From Plebeiibacterium marinum (GTDB lineage: Bacteria; Bacteroidota; Bacteroidia; Bacteroidales; Marinilabiliaceae): a stretch of 37,000 nt of DNA. Made by a program: the position numbers and the translations under genes. Of this stretch, positions 1-6,761 are shown piece after piece. The DNA is taken from NCBI RefSeq assembly GCF_026013615.1, contig NZ_JAPDPI010000050.1:1-37000 (forward strand), read 5' to 3'. How positions within the stretch are numbered: the first letter of the stretch is position 1; each line of letters opens with the position of its first letter. Below the pieces are notes generated by a model. It was not told the origin of the DNA. It made no database searches and worked only from the letters and a program-made list of their open reading frames with translations.

Positions 1-55
1 TGTTCGGGTTGTGTTCGGATAGGGTTCGGTTATGGTATCCGAATATGGGCCGAAA
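1..55. repeat. Iterated GTTCGG / CCGAA motifs at 11-bp spacing
   Basis: GTTCGG occurs at 2-7, 13-18 and 24-29, exactly 11 bp apart. It is followed by the opposite-strand core CCGAA at 39-43 and 50-54, again 11 bp apart. The 11-bp period is not a multiple of three, which argues against a coding repeat. The left window edge cuts the region, so the full array is unknown. The 56-193 stretch that follows also holds the repeated words GCTGTTTCT (88-96, 129-137) and TTCTTATAGC (69-78, 134-143) and no convincing gene. Function is not known; an operator array or part of a dispersed element are both possible. Confidence 0.5.
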
Positions 56-193
56 CCAGTCCTAAGTGTTCTTATAGCTTTCCCTGAGCTGTTTCTGGGA
101 AGAGGCTAATAGAACTGGCATATAAACGGCTGTTTCTTATAGCAGTATTGTTTTGTAGGTTGTATTTCTTAATTTTACTTTTAAATTATTGTT

Positions 194-670
194 ATGAGTA
201 AAAAGAATATACTTTTTGTTTGTTTAGGAAATATTTGTCGGTCTCCAAGTGCTGAGGCGGTGATGAAAGCGAAGCTGAAGGAATTTGGATTAGAAAAAAA
301 GTATTATGTTGATTCTGCCGGAATAACCGGATTTCATGAAGGAGAACCCGCTGACAATAGAATGCGTCAACATGCCAACAGGAGAAATTATCATCTGACA
401 AGTATAAGCCGACCAGTTAATGCAAGTGTTGATTTTGAATGGTTTGATTATATCATTGGTATGGACGACCAAAATATGAGAGACTTAAGCCACATCGCTA
501 AAAATGAATCAGAGTTATCAAAGCTAAGCAAAATGACCGATTACTGTACAAATTATGTGCACGATTCAGTTCCTGATCCCTATTATGGTGGTGCATCCGG
601 CTTTGAGTTGGTGCTAGACCTATTGGAGGATGCTTGCGAAGGATTAATACAGAGGCTTGAGGATGAATAG
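194..670 (+). CDS. Low-molecular-weight protein tyrosine phosphatase family protein
   Basis: A 158-residue cytoplasmic phosphatase of the LMW-PTP fold, the usual family length. The P-loop CLGNICRS spans residues 10-17, giving the nucleophile Cys10 and phosphate-binding Arg16 of the C-x5-R signature. The general-acid Asp is D128 in DPYY (128-131). The family hydrolyses phosphotyrosine or small phosphoesters through a phosphocysteine intermediate. The stop overlaps the start of the fructosamine-kinase-like gene, so the two are almost certainly one operon. In several bacteria this pairing is linked to repair of glycated proteins, where the phosphatase may act on sugar phosphates or ribulosamine 5-phosphates rather than on phosphotyrosine. 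The family call is secure; the substrate is inferred from context. The ATG lies in an AT-rich leader without a clear Shine-Dalgarno, as is normal in Bacteroidota. Confidence 0.93.
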   Translation: MSKKNILFVCLGNICRSPSAEAVMKAKLKEFGLEKKYYVDSAGITGFHEGEPADNRMRQHANRRNYHLTSISRPVNASVDFEWFDYIIGMDDQNMRDLSHIAKNESELSKLSKMTDYCTNYVHDSVPDPYYGGASGFELVLDLLEDACEGLIQRLEDE

Positions 671-1508
671 TGTATTAAATCGAATTGAGGAGTTTCTTGG
701 TGAAGATATTGTCTCTGATCAAGGCGTTGGAGGAGGGTGCATTGCAAACTCAAAGTATATCTCAACATCTAACGGCAACAGGTTCTTTCTTAAACAAGGT
801 TTTTCTAATGGGATGTTTCAATGCGAAGCCAATGGTTTGTTGGAGTTAGCTAGAGCCAAGACTATCAAAGTTCCTAAAGTTATTTCTGTAGCTCAAGATT
901 ACCTTCTGTTGGAGTATATTGAACAGGGTAATGAGAGTAAGGATTTCTTTGATGGTTTTGGGAAACAGTTTGCCAATATGCACCGCTTTACTCAAAAGAA
1001 CTTTGGTTTTTATGAAGATAATTTCATTGGGAAAAACAAGCAGCCTAACAAAATTTCAAAGGATTGGTGCGACTTTTATTTTAATGAGAGATTATTGTTT
1101 CAGTATAAACTTGCCGAAAAAAATGGCTATGTTACAGATGGTTTTAAAAAGGCATTTGACAGGTTGGAAAAACGCATTATGCAAATACTAAATGGTAGTG
1201 AAGAAGAGCCTGCTTTGTTGCATGGAGATCTTTGGGGTGGGAATTATGTTGTGGATAGTTTAGGAAATGCCGTTTTAATCGATCCTGCCGTATATTATGG
1301 ACATAGGGAGGCAGACCTGGCAATGACGAAGTTATTTGGAGGTTTTAGTGCTGATTTTTATCGTTCATACAATGAGATATTCCCTTTAAAAGATGGTTTC
1401 GAATACCGGGAGAATGTTTATAAGTTATATCATGTATTAAATCACCTTAATTTGTTTGGAGTGGGTTATTATGGTCCGGCAATTGATTTAATGAATTTTT
1501 ATAAATAA
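663..1508 (+). CDS. Fructosamine/ketosamine-3-kinase family protein
   Basis: A 281-residue kinase of the fructosamine kinase (FN3K) family, in the protein-kinase/APH superfamily. The catalytic loop HGDLWGGN lies at about residues 187-194, followed by the metal-binding IDPA (about 206-209) and the family-typical YYGHREADLAM. These enzymes phosphorylate the 3-OH of ketoamines on glycated lysines; the product then decomposes and frees the amine. I chose ATG at 663; a longer reading from TTG at 657 adds only two residues. Either start overlaps the upstream phosphatase stop, indicating translational coupling. Bacterial members tested in the literature prefer ribulosamines or erythrulosamines, so that is the likely substrate class here. 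A bidirectional terminator follows directly after the stop. Confidence 0.92.
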   Translation: MNSVLNRIEEFLGEDIVSDQGVGGGCIANSKYISTSNGNRFFLKQGFSNGMFQCEANGLLELARAKTIKVPKVISVAQDYLLLEYIEQGNESKDFFDGFGKQFANMHRFTQKNFGFYEDNFIGKNKQPNKISKDWCDFYFNERLLFQYKLAEKNGYVTDGFKKAFDRLEKRIMQILNGSEEEPALLHGDLWGGNYVVDSLGNAVLIDPAVYYGHREADLAMTKLFGGFSADFYRSYNEIFPLKDGFEYRENVYKLYHVLNHLNLFGVGYYGPAIDLMNFYK

Positions 1509-1539
1509 AAATCCAACCTTGAACGGGTTGGATTTTTTA
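1508..1539. terminator. Bidirectional intrinsic terminator
   Basis: An 8-bp stem, ATCCAACC (1511-1518) with GGTTGGAT (1526-1533), is flanked by A-run and T-run. It serves the kinase gene on the plus strand and the convergent cytidylate-kinase-like gene ending at 1559. Confidence 0.85.
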
Positions 1540-1558
1540 TTTGGTATTTTTCTTAGTC

Positions 1559-2257
1559 TTATATAAATCCTCTTGTTTCAGCAATTATTACAATCAACTC
1601 TACAATCTCATCATCAGTCATCTCTTTGCAGTTAAAACAAGCATCATAAAAGTTTACATCAGGAACATCTTTTTCAAAGTAATGTCTGAACATGGCTCTT
1701 CTTCTATCCATTTCCTGGCATTCTCTTTTGGCCTCAGATATAGTTTTGCCATACGTGTTGCTTATAATTTCAGCTCTCCATTCAAGTGGGGCCATTAGTT
1801 TTATATGGAACGATTTTTTGAAATTTTTAGTAATAGCTTCTGCAGCTCTACCAACTATAACCACGTTTCCTTGTGAGGCGGCATTATATATAAAATTGGC
1901 AATTGTATTATTTATTTTGGCATCACTGGGATAATAGGTGTCTGAAAAAAACAGAGCCAGATTTTCAAAAAAGCTTTTCTTTTTATATTCCGACAGATCT
2001 TTAATTAATTGGGGAGATAATTTTAGTTCCCTGGCCGATTCGTCAATGATTTCTTTGCTGAGCCATCGCCATTCTCCCTTTTTTTCTAATCGCTTTAGCT
2101 TGTCTGTTAATACTTCTGAAAGAAATTTGCCAATGCGTTTACCCGGACAACCGTATTCTCTAGATATTGTAATTACGGGGCCTTCAGCCTGAGGGGCAGA
2201 AACATTATCCATCTTTCCAACCCGTTCTCGCATATATTTTAAAAATACATTTTCCAT
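1559..2257 (-). CDS. Cytidylate kinase-like family protein
   Basis: A 232-residue P-loop nucleotide kinase relative of the cytidylate-kinase-like family (Pfam Cytidylate_kin2 type). Seen in the protein: ITISREYGCPGKRIGK at about residues 29-44, which replaces the classical Walker A; VVIVGRAA near 132-139, typical of this branch; and a lid-like basic MDRRRAMFRHYF segment near 183-194. Family members are often annotated as cytidylate kinases but many genomes also carry a true cmk, so the phosphoryl acceptor here is uncertain. The start is the first ATG; internal Met9 and Met16 are possible alternatives, as the conserved region begins after residue 25. An AT-rich TATATTTTG element lies about 30 bp upstream of the ATG. 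It is transcribed alone and is convergent with the deglycation pair. Confidence 0.85.
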   Translation of the reverse strand: MENVFLKYMRERVGKMDNVSAPQAEGPVITISREYGCPGKRIGKFLSEVLTDKLKRLEKKGEWRWLSKEIIDESARELKLSPQLIKDLSEYKKKSFFENLALFFSDTYYPSDAKINNTIANFIYNAASQGNVVIVGRAAEAITKNFKKSFHIKLMAPLEWRAEIISNTYGKTISEAKRECQEMDRRRAMFRHYFEKDVPDVNFYDACFNCKEMTDDEIVELIVIIAETRGFI

Positions 2258-2339
2258 TGCTTTGTGCTTTAGGTTATTTTATTCAAAATATAGCAAGAAA
2301 ATTTCAGATCGTCAAGTCTATTAGGAAAGTATGGGCATA

Positions 2340-2416
2340 AAAAAAGGATAGACCTTTGTCTATCCTTAACCCTTAAAATCAGTCTTGTTAAATCTAAATC
2401 TATGAAAAAAAATCTA
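2340..2416 (-). ncRNA. Candidate small transcript ending in an intrinsic terminator
   Basis: Within the 336-bp gap 2258-2593 there is a perfect 10-bp hairpin, AAGGATAGAC (2344-2353) with GTCTATCCTT (2358-2367). Read on the minus strand it is followed by a run of seven T, a textbook terminator. No minus-strand gene lies close upstream; the nearest ends at 2851, beyond an intervening plus-strand gene. A perfect TAnnTTTG element (TACATTTG, minus strand, 2422-2429) sits about 55 bp upstream of the hairpin, so a transcript of roughly 70-75 nt is predicted. No -33 element at good spacing is visible. Alternatively the plus strand may be a leader, since it carries AACCCTTAAAATC and a 14-codon frame at 2401-2445. 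Existence as an RNA is inference. Confidence 0.3.
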
Positions 2417-2563
2417 CATTACAAATGTAGGCGAAATATCAACTAAAATTATTCAATTAAAGTTAAAGCATGTTAAGAGTGTAGAATAGGCATGCAGGGT
2501 GAAAAAAGCGTTTGATTCAGGCGCATTTGTGTTTCAGTTAAGCTGTTTTCTTCTTAAAATTAC

Positions 2564-2571
2564 TAATTTTG
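2564..2571 (+). promoter_or_regulatory. Bacteroidota -7 promoter element TAATTTTG
   Basis: A perfect TAnnTTTG element 22 bp upstream of the ATG at 2594, implying a very short leader. No convincing -33 TTTG is seen at 17-21 bp. Confidence 0.55.
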
Positions 2572-2593
2572 CCACGTACATTATTAATTTAGA

Positions 2594-2854
2594 ATGGCTA
2601 AGAAGCAAAAAGGTAAAAGCAAGTCAGATTCGCAAAGTGTTTCCAGGCAAGGGGCTTTAAAAAGAAACCATAGAACAGCATTTTTATTAAATGATAAAGA
2701 AAAGGAAGCGATCGACTCGTATTGCAGAAAGAATAAAATCAAGAACAAGTCAAAGTTTATGCGAGAAACACTTTTGCGTACAGTAATGGATCATTTTTTA
2801 GAAGATTATCCTACCCTGTTTGACAAAAAAGACATGGATAGGATTAAGGTTTAA
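2594..2854 (+). CDS. Small basic protein, probable ribbon-helix-helix-like
   Basis: An 86-residue protein. Residues 1-27 are a Lys/Ser/Gln-rich basic tail. The conserved-looking core NHRTAFLLNDKEKEAIDSYC (25-44) and IKNKSKFMRETLL (49-61) is laid out like a short beta strand followed by two helices, as in CopG/Arc-type DNA-binding proteins. I recall similar unnamed proteins widely in Bacteroidales, so this is likely a real conserved gene, but no function is known to me. The start is fixed by the -7 element at 2564-2571. The gene stands alone and its stop codon overlaps by four bases the stop of the convergent flavodoxin gene. Confidence 0.7.
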   Translation: MAKKQKGKSKSDSQSVSRQGALKRNHRTAFLLNDKEKEAIDSYCRKNKIKNKSKFMRETLLRTVMDHFLEDYPTLFDKKDMDRIKV

Positions 2855-3345
2855 TGTATGTTTAGAGACTCAATCCATTGGGTTAATCTGTGATTGGTTA
2901 GGTCAGGTTCGTTATCTTCATCAAGTGCAAGGCCTACAAAATAATTTCCCTCAATGGCCGTTGATTCTGAAAAATCATATGAATCAGATGGCCACTTTCC
3001 AATAAAATCACATCCCTTGTTTTTAATTAACTGGTATAGATTACCCATTCCATTGCAAAAAGTATCGGGATAAGTGTATTGGTCGCCAAGCCCAAATAAA
3101 GCTACTTTTTTACCTTTCAAATCGGCGTTCAGGAGTATTTGTACAAAATTTTCAAAATCATCTTGCATATTGCCAAAGCCCCATGTTGATGTTCCCAGAA
3201 TAATTGTGTCTGTGTTTTCTAGATCCTGCATTTTTGCATTCTCTACGGGATATAATCTGGCAGTTTTAATAATATCGCCAATTTTTTCAGCAACAAAACG
3301 GGTGTTGCCAACCGAAGATCCATAAAATATTCCAATGCTATTCAT
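2851..3345 (-). CDS. fldA: Flavodoxin (long-chain)
   Basis: A 164-residue cytoplasmic FMN electron carrier, about the length of long-chain flavodoxins. The FMN phosphate loop is FYGSSVGNTRFVAEKIG (7-23). The isoalloxazine-binding loops are TSTWGFG (52-58), with the expected Trp, and GLGDQYTYPDTFCNGMG (85-101), with stacking Tyr residues. Flavodoxins replace ferredoxin, typically under iron limitation. No regulator site is recognisable in the 53-bp gap upstream. It is the last gene of a probable M16 protease/O-methyltransferase/flavodoxin unit and converges with the small basic protein gene, sharing the TTAA where both stops lie. The fldA name rests on the family and long-chain architecture. 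Confidence 0.93.
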   Translation of the reverse strand: MNSIGIFYGSSVGNTRFVAEKIGDIIKTARLYPVENAKMQDLENTDTIILGTSTWGFGNMQDDFENFVQILLNADLKGKKVALFGLGDQYTYPDTFCNGMGNLYQLIKNKGCDFIGKWPSDSYDFSESTAIEGNYFVGLALDEDNEPDLTNHRLTQWIESLNIH

Positions 3346-3398
3346 AACTGTATAATTTAAGATAGAGAACAGGGGGAGAGTAAAAAAGTTCGATATAG

Positions 3399-4046
3399 CT
3401 ATTTTTTTCGGATAATAAAGATGCCATCCCTAAATGGGAATATTACTTTTTCTACCCGGTTGTCCTCTCTTACCATTTGGTTGAACTCTAATATACCCTG
3501 TGTATAGGTGTCGTTGATATCTACAGGCTCAATAATTTTCCCGTCCCACAATATATTGTCAGCAAGGATATATCCACCTGGTTTGAGCAAGTCATATACT
3601 TGTTTGTAATATTGGGGATATTGCCTCTTGTCGCCATCCATAAAAATCAGGTCGTACTTTTTGTTTAGTGTTGGGATAATATCCATTGCATCGCCCACAT
3701 GAATCTTTATTTTATGCGAATAGCCTGATTTATCAAAAAAAGACTGGGTAAAAGGAACTATTTCGTCGTCAATTTCTATCGTATCAATAAATCCATTATC
3801 GGGGAGTGTTTGCGCCATGCAAATACTTGAATATCCAGTGTACGTCCCAATTTCAAGGACTTGAACAGGTTTTATCATGGTACATATCATGCGAAGGATT
3901 TTTCCTTGTAAATGTCCCGATAGCATTCTTGGGCGCAATATATGTAAGTGGGTTTTCCTGTTCAGTTCATATAGTATTTCTTCCTCTGGATCTATGTGGT
4001 CGAGAATATATTGTTCCAGTTCGTTAGAGTGGTAGTTTATAGCCAT
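3399..4046 (-). CDS. Class I SAM-dependent O-methyltransferase
   Basis: A 215-residue member of the catechol-type O-methyltransferase family (methyltransferase family 3, YrrM/COG4122 type). The SAM-binding motif I is VLEIGTYTGYS (63-73), the acidic residue after strand 2 is in IEIDD (90-94), and the metal-dependent site is D137 in FMDGDK, with D163-N164 in LADN as the other divalent-cation ligands. These enzymes methylate a hydroxyl of catechol-like or flavonoid-like substrates; the natural substrate in Bacteroidota is unknown. The start follows the upstream M16 protease stop by only 8 bp, so the genes are co-transcribed. Full length. Confidence 0.92.
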   Translation of the reverse strand: MAINYHSNELEQYILDHIDPEEEILYELNRKTHLHILRPRMLSGHLQGKILRMICTMIKPVQVLEIGTYTGYSSICMAQTLPDNGFIDTIEIDDEIVPFTQSFFDKSGYSHKIKIHVGDAMDIIPTLNKKYDLIFMDGDKRQYPQYYKQVYDLLKPGGYILADNILWDGKIIEPVDINDTYTQGILEFNQMVREDNRVEKVIFPFRDGIFIIRKK

Positions 4047-4054
4047 TTTTTCTT

Positions 4055-5275
4055 TTATAAATAGATTAGTTGTGATAATTGGTTTGGAGTAAACGTTTCG
4101 TTTGCTATTTCAAGCAGATTGGATGCTGATAGCTTGTCTATTTTGTCGTATACATAGGCTAATGAATCAACTTTGTTGTATAAAAGGTAACTTTTACCAA
4201 TGTTGAGCATGAGGTTTTCCTTGTTTTCTGAAGAAATGGCAATCTGGCCTTTTAACTGTCTTTTGGCTTTGTGCAATTGCATGTGCCCAAGTTTTTGGGA
4301 ACAAAGCTTCTCCAGTTCTTTGAATACGATTTTTATGCTTTTGTCAATGTTCTTTTGGTCAGTGCCCAGGTAAATTGAAAAAATCCCGGTTCCATACATC
4401 GGGGTGTATGAGGATTCAATATTGTATGCAATGCCTCTTTTTTCCCTCAGCGACATGTTTAAACGACTGTTCATTCCAGGGCCTCCCAACAGGTTGTTGA
4501 GTAAATGGAGTCCTAATCTTTTAGGATGATTATAGTCATAGGCAGTACATCCTAATATGATGTGGCTTTGGTAGGTGTCTTTTTTTACTTGAATAGTTTT
4601 GGGAGATACCGGCGTGATGCTTTCTCTTTTTATTATTCTTTTGTTTTCCGCGATGTCACCAAAATATTTTTCAGCCAGTTTTATGATCTTTTTGAAATCC
4701 TGGCTGCCTACAGAGCAAAAAACAATCTGGTCGGTATGGTAATTGTTTTGTATAAATCTGTTTATGTCATCCCTTGTAAAAGTTTTCAACCTCTCGGGGG
4801 TTCCCAATATGTTTCTGCCAATGGGATGATCTGGATATAACAGTTCTTCGAAATCATCAAAAATTAGTTCGGCAGGAGAGTCCTTGTAAGAATTTATTTC
4901 ATCGATGATTACTTCCTTTTCTTTTTCAAGTTCCTTGTCTGGAAATATTGAATGAAAGGTAATGTCTGCAATCAGCTCCATCGACCTTTCATAGTCTTCC
5001 TTCAGGAAAGAAGCATATATGCACGTTTCTTCTTTTGTTGTGTATGCATTTAATTCGCCACCCACATCTTCCAGTCGGCTTAAAACGTGAAATGCCTTTC
5101 TTTTTTTTGTTCCTTTAAATACAACATGTTCTATGAAATGGGCCATGCCATGTTCGTCCTCCTTCTCGTCTCTCGACCCTGCATTGATAATGATACCACA
5201 GTATCCTACTTCCGACATTTCCGGTTTGTGAATAACTCTTATCCCGTTATCCAGTGTGTATGTATAAAATTCCAT
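4055..5275 (-). CDS. M16 family zinc metalloprotease (pitrilysin-like)
   Basis: A 406-residue single-unit M16B peptidase, the usual length for bacterial processing-peptidase-like proteins. The inverted zinc motif HFIEH lies at residues 46-50 and the third ligand E126 is 76 residues later, as expected. The C-terminal M16 half (about 165-340) contains the glycine-rich GGPGMNSRL and the R/Y pair GIAYNIESSY needed by the family. There is no signal peptide, so it is cytoplasmic. Related genes often lie beside dut or polynucleotide phosphorylase, which are not here. The start is ATG at 5275: a longer frame begins at a TTG (5296) that falls inside the -7 element TACTTTTG (5294-5301). First gene of the operon with the O-methyltransferase and flavodoxin. 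Confidence 0.93.
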   Translation of the reverse strand: MEFYTYTLDNGIRVIHKPEMSEVGYCGIIINAGSRDEKEDEHGMAHFIEHVVFKGTKKRKAFHVLSRLEDVGGELNAYTTKEETCIYASFLKEDYERSMELIADITFHSIFPDKELEKEKEVIIDEINSYKDSPAELIFDDFEELLYPDHPIGRNILGTPERLKTFTRDDINRFIQNNYHTDQIVFCSVGSQDFKKIIKLAEKYFGDIAENKRIIKRESITPVSPKTIQVKKDTYQSHIILGCTAYDYNHPKRLGLHLLNNLLGGPGMNSRLNMSLREKRGIAYNIESSYTPMYGTGIFSIYLGTDQKNIDKSIKIVFKELEKLCSQKLGHMQLHKAKRQLKGQIAISSENKENLMLNIGKSYLLYNKVDSLAYVYDKIDKLSASNLLEIANETFTPNQLSQLIYL

Positions 5276-5293
5276 AAAATTTTTATTGGAGTG

Positions 5294-5322
5294 CAAAAGT
5301 ACTAAAGAACAGCGTATTTCAA
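5294..5322 (-). promoter_or_regulatory. Promoter of the M16 protease operon
   Basis: Minus-strand -7 element TACTTTTG (5294-5301), with a TTG at 5320-5322 and an 18-bp spacer. It decides the ATG at 5275 over the upstream TTG. Confidence 0.65.
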
Positions 5323-5364
5323 TGCTGTTGATGAAAAAAATAGTGCAGAAATTTTAAAAATGAT

Positions 5365-5394
5365 TTTGTGGTAAAAAATCTTTGTGTATATTTG
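5365..5394 (+). promoter_or_regulatory. Promoter of the tRNA-Phe pair
   Basis: TTTG (5365-5368), an 18-bp spacer, and the perfect -7 element TATATTTG (5387-5394). It lies about 65 bp upstream of the first tRNA. Confidence 0.75.
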
Positions 5395-5461
5395 CACCGC
5401 CTTAAAGAAAAGGCATCGTTGTTAAACGAGACGATGATTAAGTAAAGACTGAAAAAATGCT

Positions 5462-5534
5462 GGTGCCATAGCTCAGTTGGTAGAGCAATGGACTGAAAAT
5501 CCATGTGTCCCTGGTTCGATTCCAGGTGGCACCA
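5462..5534 (+). tRNA. tRNA-Phe (GAA), copy 1
   Basis: A complete 73-nt cloverleaf: acceptor GGTGCCA/TGGCACC, D arm GCTC/GAGC, anticodon stem ATGGA/TCCAT around loop CTGAAAA (anticodon GAA), T arm CCTGG/CCAGG with loop TTCGATT, and discriminator A. The 3' CCA is not encoded. Confidence 0.97.
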
Positions 5535-5568
5535 CATTTCAAAATATAAAACTGTATAGTTTTGGTAC

Positions 5569-5641
5569 GGTACCATAGCTCAGTAGGTAGAGCAATGGAC
5601 TGAAAATCCATGTGTCCCTGGTTCGATCCCAGGTGGTACCA
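5569..5641 (+). tRNA. tRNA-Phe (GAA), copy 2
   Basis: A second 73-nt tRNA-Phe, 34 bp after the first. It is identical in the anticodon arm and differs in the acceptor stem as a compensated pair (GGTACCA/TGGTACC against GGTGCCA/TGGCACC), plus single changes in the D loop (AGTAGG for AGTTGG) and T loop (TTCGATC for TTCGATT). CCA is not encoded. Same transcript, followed by a terminator. Confidence 0.97.
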
Positions 5642-5642
5642 C

Positions 5643-5682
5643 AAAAGCCTGATTGATTTTTATCTTTCAGGCTTTTTTTTTG
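5643..5682 (+). terminator. Terminator of the tRNA-Phe operon
   Basis: Stem AAAAGCCTGA (5643-5652) with TCAGGCTTTT (5667-5676), then a T run. Confidence 0.85.
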
Positions 5683-5773
5683 TTTAATCTGGATTGTGAT
5701 TATTTGTGATCCGGAATTGGGGACGAATTTGAATTATTATGAAGCTGTGCGGATATCGGTGGGTAAGGAGTTG

Positions 5774-5803
5774 AAAAAGTAGCAGCAAAATTACTGCTAC
5801 TTT
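5774..5803 (-). terminator. Terminator downstream of satP
   Basis: A 10-bp stem, AAAGTAGCAG (5776-5785) with CTGCTACTTT (5794-5803). On the minus strand it is followed by a T run, closing the satP transcript. Confidence 0.8.
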
Positions 5804-5837
5804 CTGTGTGTTTTCCATGAAGTATGGTTAGTTGGGT

Positions 5838-6392
5838 TTATTCAATTATCTTTTTCCCAACTGGTAATACCGTTTTTCCTGCCAGATCGTTGATGATAAT
5901 GGCAGCCATCATGTACCAGGCCCCGCCTGCGCATATGATTAAGTCCCATGCAGCAGCTTTGGTTAAAGCTGGCATTCCAAAGTGGGCAAGATCCAATAAA
6001 ATAAAGCCTATTAATAATGTGGCAAATGTAAAGGCCATGGCTTTGTGCACTCTTAATGAGGCAATAAAAAGAATTGCTGTATAAAGAGTCCAGGCAATCA
6101 GGAAGAAACCAACATCGCTGTGCGATGATTTGTAAATGTTGAAGTGGTTGAGTAGCCAGATGATACCTAGTCCAATCCAGAACGAACCATAGGCTACAAA
6201 GGCACTATATCCGAAATTGTTCCCCATTTTCTGTTCCTGAAATCCGGCAATCATCTGAGCCAGTCCTCCAAAAATAATTCCCATGGCTAATACTGGCCCA
6301 TGCCCCATTAGTCCCAGGTTGTGAAATTGTAAAAGCAACGTTGTTAAACCAAAGCCGGCCAAACCAACTACTGCAGGGTTTCCATTTTTCAT
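5838..6392 (-). CDS. satP: GPR1/FUN34/YaaH family acetate/succinate transporter
   Basis: A 184-residue inner-membrane protein with six predicted hydrophobic helices, the architecture of SatP/YaaH acetate-succinate:proton symporters and the related acetate channels. The signature NPAVVGLAGFG at residues 5-15 corresponds to the family NPAPLGL motif. The glycine-rich GGLAQMIAGFQE (42-53) is the second family block. It would move acetate or other short carboxylates. It is transcribed alone, between its own promoter, which carries a 14-bp palindrome over the -33 region (6439-6452), and a terminator at 5774-5803. Gene name assigned by family; transport direction and substrate preference cannot be read from the sequence. 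Confidence 0.9.
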   Translation of the reverse strand: MKNGNPAVVGLAGFGLTTLLLQFHNLGLMGHGPVLAMGIIFGGLAQMIAGFQEQKMGNNFGYSAFVAYGSFWIGLGIIWLLNHFNIYKSSHSDVGFFLIAWTLYTAILFIASLRVHKAMAFTFATLLIGFILLDLAHFGMPALTKAAAWDLIICAGGAWYMMAAIIINDLAGKTVLPVGKKIIE

Positions 6393-6418
6393 TTTTTATA
6401 ATTTAAAAATTCAGCCGG

Positions 6419-6452
6419 CAAAAATAGTTTTAGTTGTTTGTTTGGCCAAACA
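6419..6452 (-). promoter_or_regulatory. satP promoter with overlapping palindromic operator
   Basis: Minus-strand -7 element TATTTTTG (6419-6426) and TTTG (-33) at 6447-6450, spacer 20 bp. The -33 lies inside the perfect 14-bp palindrome TGTTTGGCCAAACA (6439-6452). A dimeric regulator binding there would block or contact RNA polymerase. Confidence 0.6.
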
Positions 6453-6680
6453 TTAAGCTATTGAAAAATGTTAATAGTTTGATATTTTTAAAGATAGAGG
6501 TATTGTATGGGTGTGTTTGGGATGTTCAAGGAGGGGGTGTTTGTTGACTGGTTTTGGCTCGCCCTGGTCCATCGGCTATTTTTTTGAACAGAGATGATTT
6601 TTGTCTTTTTGATAAGGTCAATAAAGTGATAATGGTAAAGTCATTATAAAGTTAAAATTAACTAAGTAAATGATTTAAAC
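6453..6680. other. Intergenic region between satP and gpmI
   Basis: Part of the 369-bp divergent gap 6393-6761. No credible reading frame. It holds a small hairpin, ATAATG (6629-6634) with CATTAT (6642-6647), and a G-rich patch around 6520-6545. No terminator is expected, as the genes diverge. Confidence 0.6.
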
Positions 6681-6711
6681 TTTGTTTTTAGTATATAATT
6701 AGATATTTTTG
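6681..6711 (+). promoter_or_regulatory. gpmI promoter
   Basis: TTTG (6681-6684), a 19-bp spacer, and perfect -7 TATTTTTG (6704-6711). A leader of about 45 nt follows. Confidence 0.75.
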
Positions 6712-6761
6712 CGCGTCAAATTGAAACAGAAGAGAAAAATAAATACAAAAATATAATTGCC

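Noticed and set aside
1-87. An open frame on the plus strand from the window edge to the TGA at 85-87
   Set aside because: Only 28 codons with an unusual Cys/Gly/Trp mix, and the 11-bp repeat pitch does not fit a reading frame.
2401-2445. A 14-codon frame starting MKKNLHYKC, resembling the N-terminus of SusC-type leaders
   Set aside because: Too short, no promoter on that strand, and it lies in the candidate small-RNA region; no SusC gene follows.
5319-5644. Two minus-strand frames of 68-85 codons over the tRNA genes
   Set aside because: They are translations of the complementary strand of the two tRNA-Phe genes.
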